Part shown: positions 63,115 through 64,000 of the stretch, piece after piece
Numbering within the stretch: position 1 is the stretch's first letter
How the letters are laid out: each line of letters begins with the position of its first letter
Origin: Streptomyces sp. RPA4-2
GTDB taxonomy: Bacteria; Actinomycetota; Actinomycetes; Streptomycetales; Streptomycetaceae
Direction of reading: 5' to 3'
Assembly (NCBI RefSeq): GCF_012273515.2
Contig: NZ_CP050975.2
Location: 6,944,001-7,008,000 of the forward strand
DNA: 64,000 nt
The notes under the pieces: generated by a model
Told to the model about the DNA's origin: nothing
Databases searched by the model: none
Seen by the model: the letters and a program-made list of their open reading frames with translations, nothing else
Translations under genes and position numbers: made by a program

Positions 63115-64000
63115 ATGAGCGATCACGGTCATGACCACGGATCCGGGCACGCGCAGCGGCACGAGCACGGCTCGGGGAGTCATGGCGCCCACTCGCACGG
63201 GGTGTCGGCGGGCACCGACCGCCGCTGGCTGGCGATCGCGCTCACCCTCATCACGGCGTTCATGGCGGTCGAGGTCGTCGTCGGTGTCCTCGCCGGTTCG
63301 CTGGCCCTCATCTCGGACGCCGCGCACATGCTCACCGACGCCGCGTCCATCGTGCTCTCCCTGATCGCCATGCGGCTCGCCGCGCGCCCGGCCCGCGGCG
63401 GTTTCACGTACGGCCTCAAGCGCGCGGAGATCCTCTCGGCCCAGGCGAACGGCCTGACACTGCTGCTGCTCGGGGCCTGGCTGGCGTACGAGTCCGTGCG
63501 CCGGCTCATCGACCCGCCCGCGGTCGAGGGCGGGCTGATGCTCATCACGGCCCTCGTCGGTATCGCCGTGAACGTGGCCGCCACCTGGTGCATCTCCCAG
63601 GCCAACCGCTCCTCGCTCAACGTCGAGGGCGCCTACCAGCACATCCTCAACGACCTGTTCGCCTTCGTCGGCACCGCGGTCGCCGCGCTGGTGATCGTCC
63701 TGACCGGCTTCAGCCGCGCCGACCCGATCGCCACGCTGATGGTGGTGGCCCTGATGGCGAAGGCCGGGTACGGGCTTCTGCGCGAGTCCGGCCGCATCTT
63801 CCTGGAGGCCGCGCCCGCGGACGTCGACCCGGACGCGCTCGGCGACCGGCTCGTCGCCCTGCCGGCCGTCGTCGAGGTGCACGACCTGCACGTCTGGCAG
63901 ATCACCTCCGGTCAGGCCGCCCTGTCCGCACACGTCCTGGTCGAGTCCGCCGGCGACTGCCACGCCGTCCGGCGGGACCTGGAGGAGCTCCTGCGCGACG
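63115..64000 (+). CDS. cation diffusion facilitator (zinc/cadmium/cobalt exporter), 5' part
   Basis: The first 295 residues of a CDF/CzcD-type metal/proton antiporter. A His-rich N-terminus (DHGHDHGSGH, then HGAHSHG) suits metal binding. TM2 holds the site SDAAHMLTDAASIVLSL (His/Asp ligands) and TM5 holds EGAYQHILNDLFAFVGT (HxxxD). The cytoplasmic domain begins near residue 230 with VVEVHDLHVWQITSGQAALS. The ATG at 63115 follows GGGGGAA by about 11 bases. The gene runs off the right edge; probably only 15-20 residues are missing, judging from family length near 310. Confidence 0.93.
   Translation, partial: MSDHGHDHGSGHAQRHEHGSGSHGAHSHGVSAGTDRRWLAIALTLITAFMAVEVVVGVLAGSLALISDAAHMLTDAASIVLSLIAMRLAARPARGGFTYGLKRAEILSAQANGLTLLLLGAWLAYESVRRLIDPPAVEGGLMLITALVGIAVNVAATWCISQANRSSLNVEGAYQHILNDLFAFVGTAVAALVIVLTGFSRADPIATLMVVALMAKAGYGLLRESGRIFLEAAPADVDPDALGDRLVALPAVVEVHDLHVWQITSGQAALSAHVLVESAGDCHAVRRDLEELLRD

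Overview
The window is high-GC actinobacterial chromosome, almost certainly Streptomyces. Coding regions show strong third-position G/C bias, GTG and TTG starts are common, and several genes have close Streptomyces counterparts known to me (alditol oxidase AldO, a DmdR/IdeR-type iron box, PucR with xanthine dehydrogenase, a PUFA/hglE-like polyketide synthase locus). I see no tRNA, rRNA, CRISPR array or complete insertion sequence. All identifications come from reading the sequence; no database search was run.

Left part (1-12 kb): the 5' end of a homocysteine S-methyltransferase, a DUF2264 protein, a PEP-mutase/isocitrate-lyase-like enzyme, a convergent alpha/beta hydrolase, a TetR regulator divergent from a QorB-like quinone reductase across a mirrored operator pair, then a carbohydrate block on the minus strand (alditol oxidase, ROK regulator, LacZ-type beta-galactosidase). 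Middle-left (12-34 kb): a 2-hydroxyacid dehydrogenase, two PPOX-fold proteins, a radical SAM enzyme with unusual cysteine spacing, a sigma-like/zinc-finger/TM/CBM2 fusion, a 23-codon ORF ahead of a second-type RsgA GTPase, an Ada-AraC-AlkA fusion with a degenerate glycosylase domain, a frameshifted SGNH hydrolase, a TrmB/LuxR-type regulator, a PP2C-like gene whose 5' half carries two in-frame stops, PoxB, an RsbW-like ATPase, DUF2637, an FhuF-like ferric reductase behind an iron box, GntR, and small unknowns.

34-43 kb is a purine-catabolism module: a PucR regulator divergent from xanthine dehydrogenase FAD, 2Fe-2S and molybdopterin subunits, an NCS2 purine permease and the XdhC maturation factor. 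43-45.5 kb holds an SRPBCC protein, a DUF2278-LTD protein and a polysaccharide deacetylase lipoprotein.

45.6-61.8 kb is the most distinctive part: a minus-strand operon of tightly overlapping genes. In transcription order these are NMO-KS-AT, ACP-ACP-KR, KS-AT-DH-PPTase, a free ACP, an alpha/beta hydrolase, a glycosyltransferase and an ABC exporter. Three junctions are 4-base GTGA overlaps. The architecture is that of a PUFA-synthase-like iterative PKS with its own phosphopantetheinyl transferase, a sugar-attaching enzyme and an exporter, which suggests a glycosylated lipid or polyketide product. As given, the third synthase gene is broken inside its KS domain (in-frame TAA at 53475 and at least two frame changes), so the locus is either decaying or the sequence has local errors there. 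About 1.3 kb upstream lacks a convincing gene and is partly lower in GC. A cation-diffusion-facilitator metal transporter runs off the right edge.
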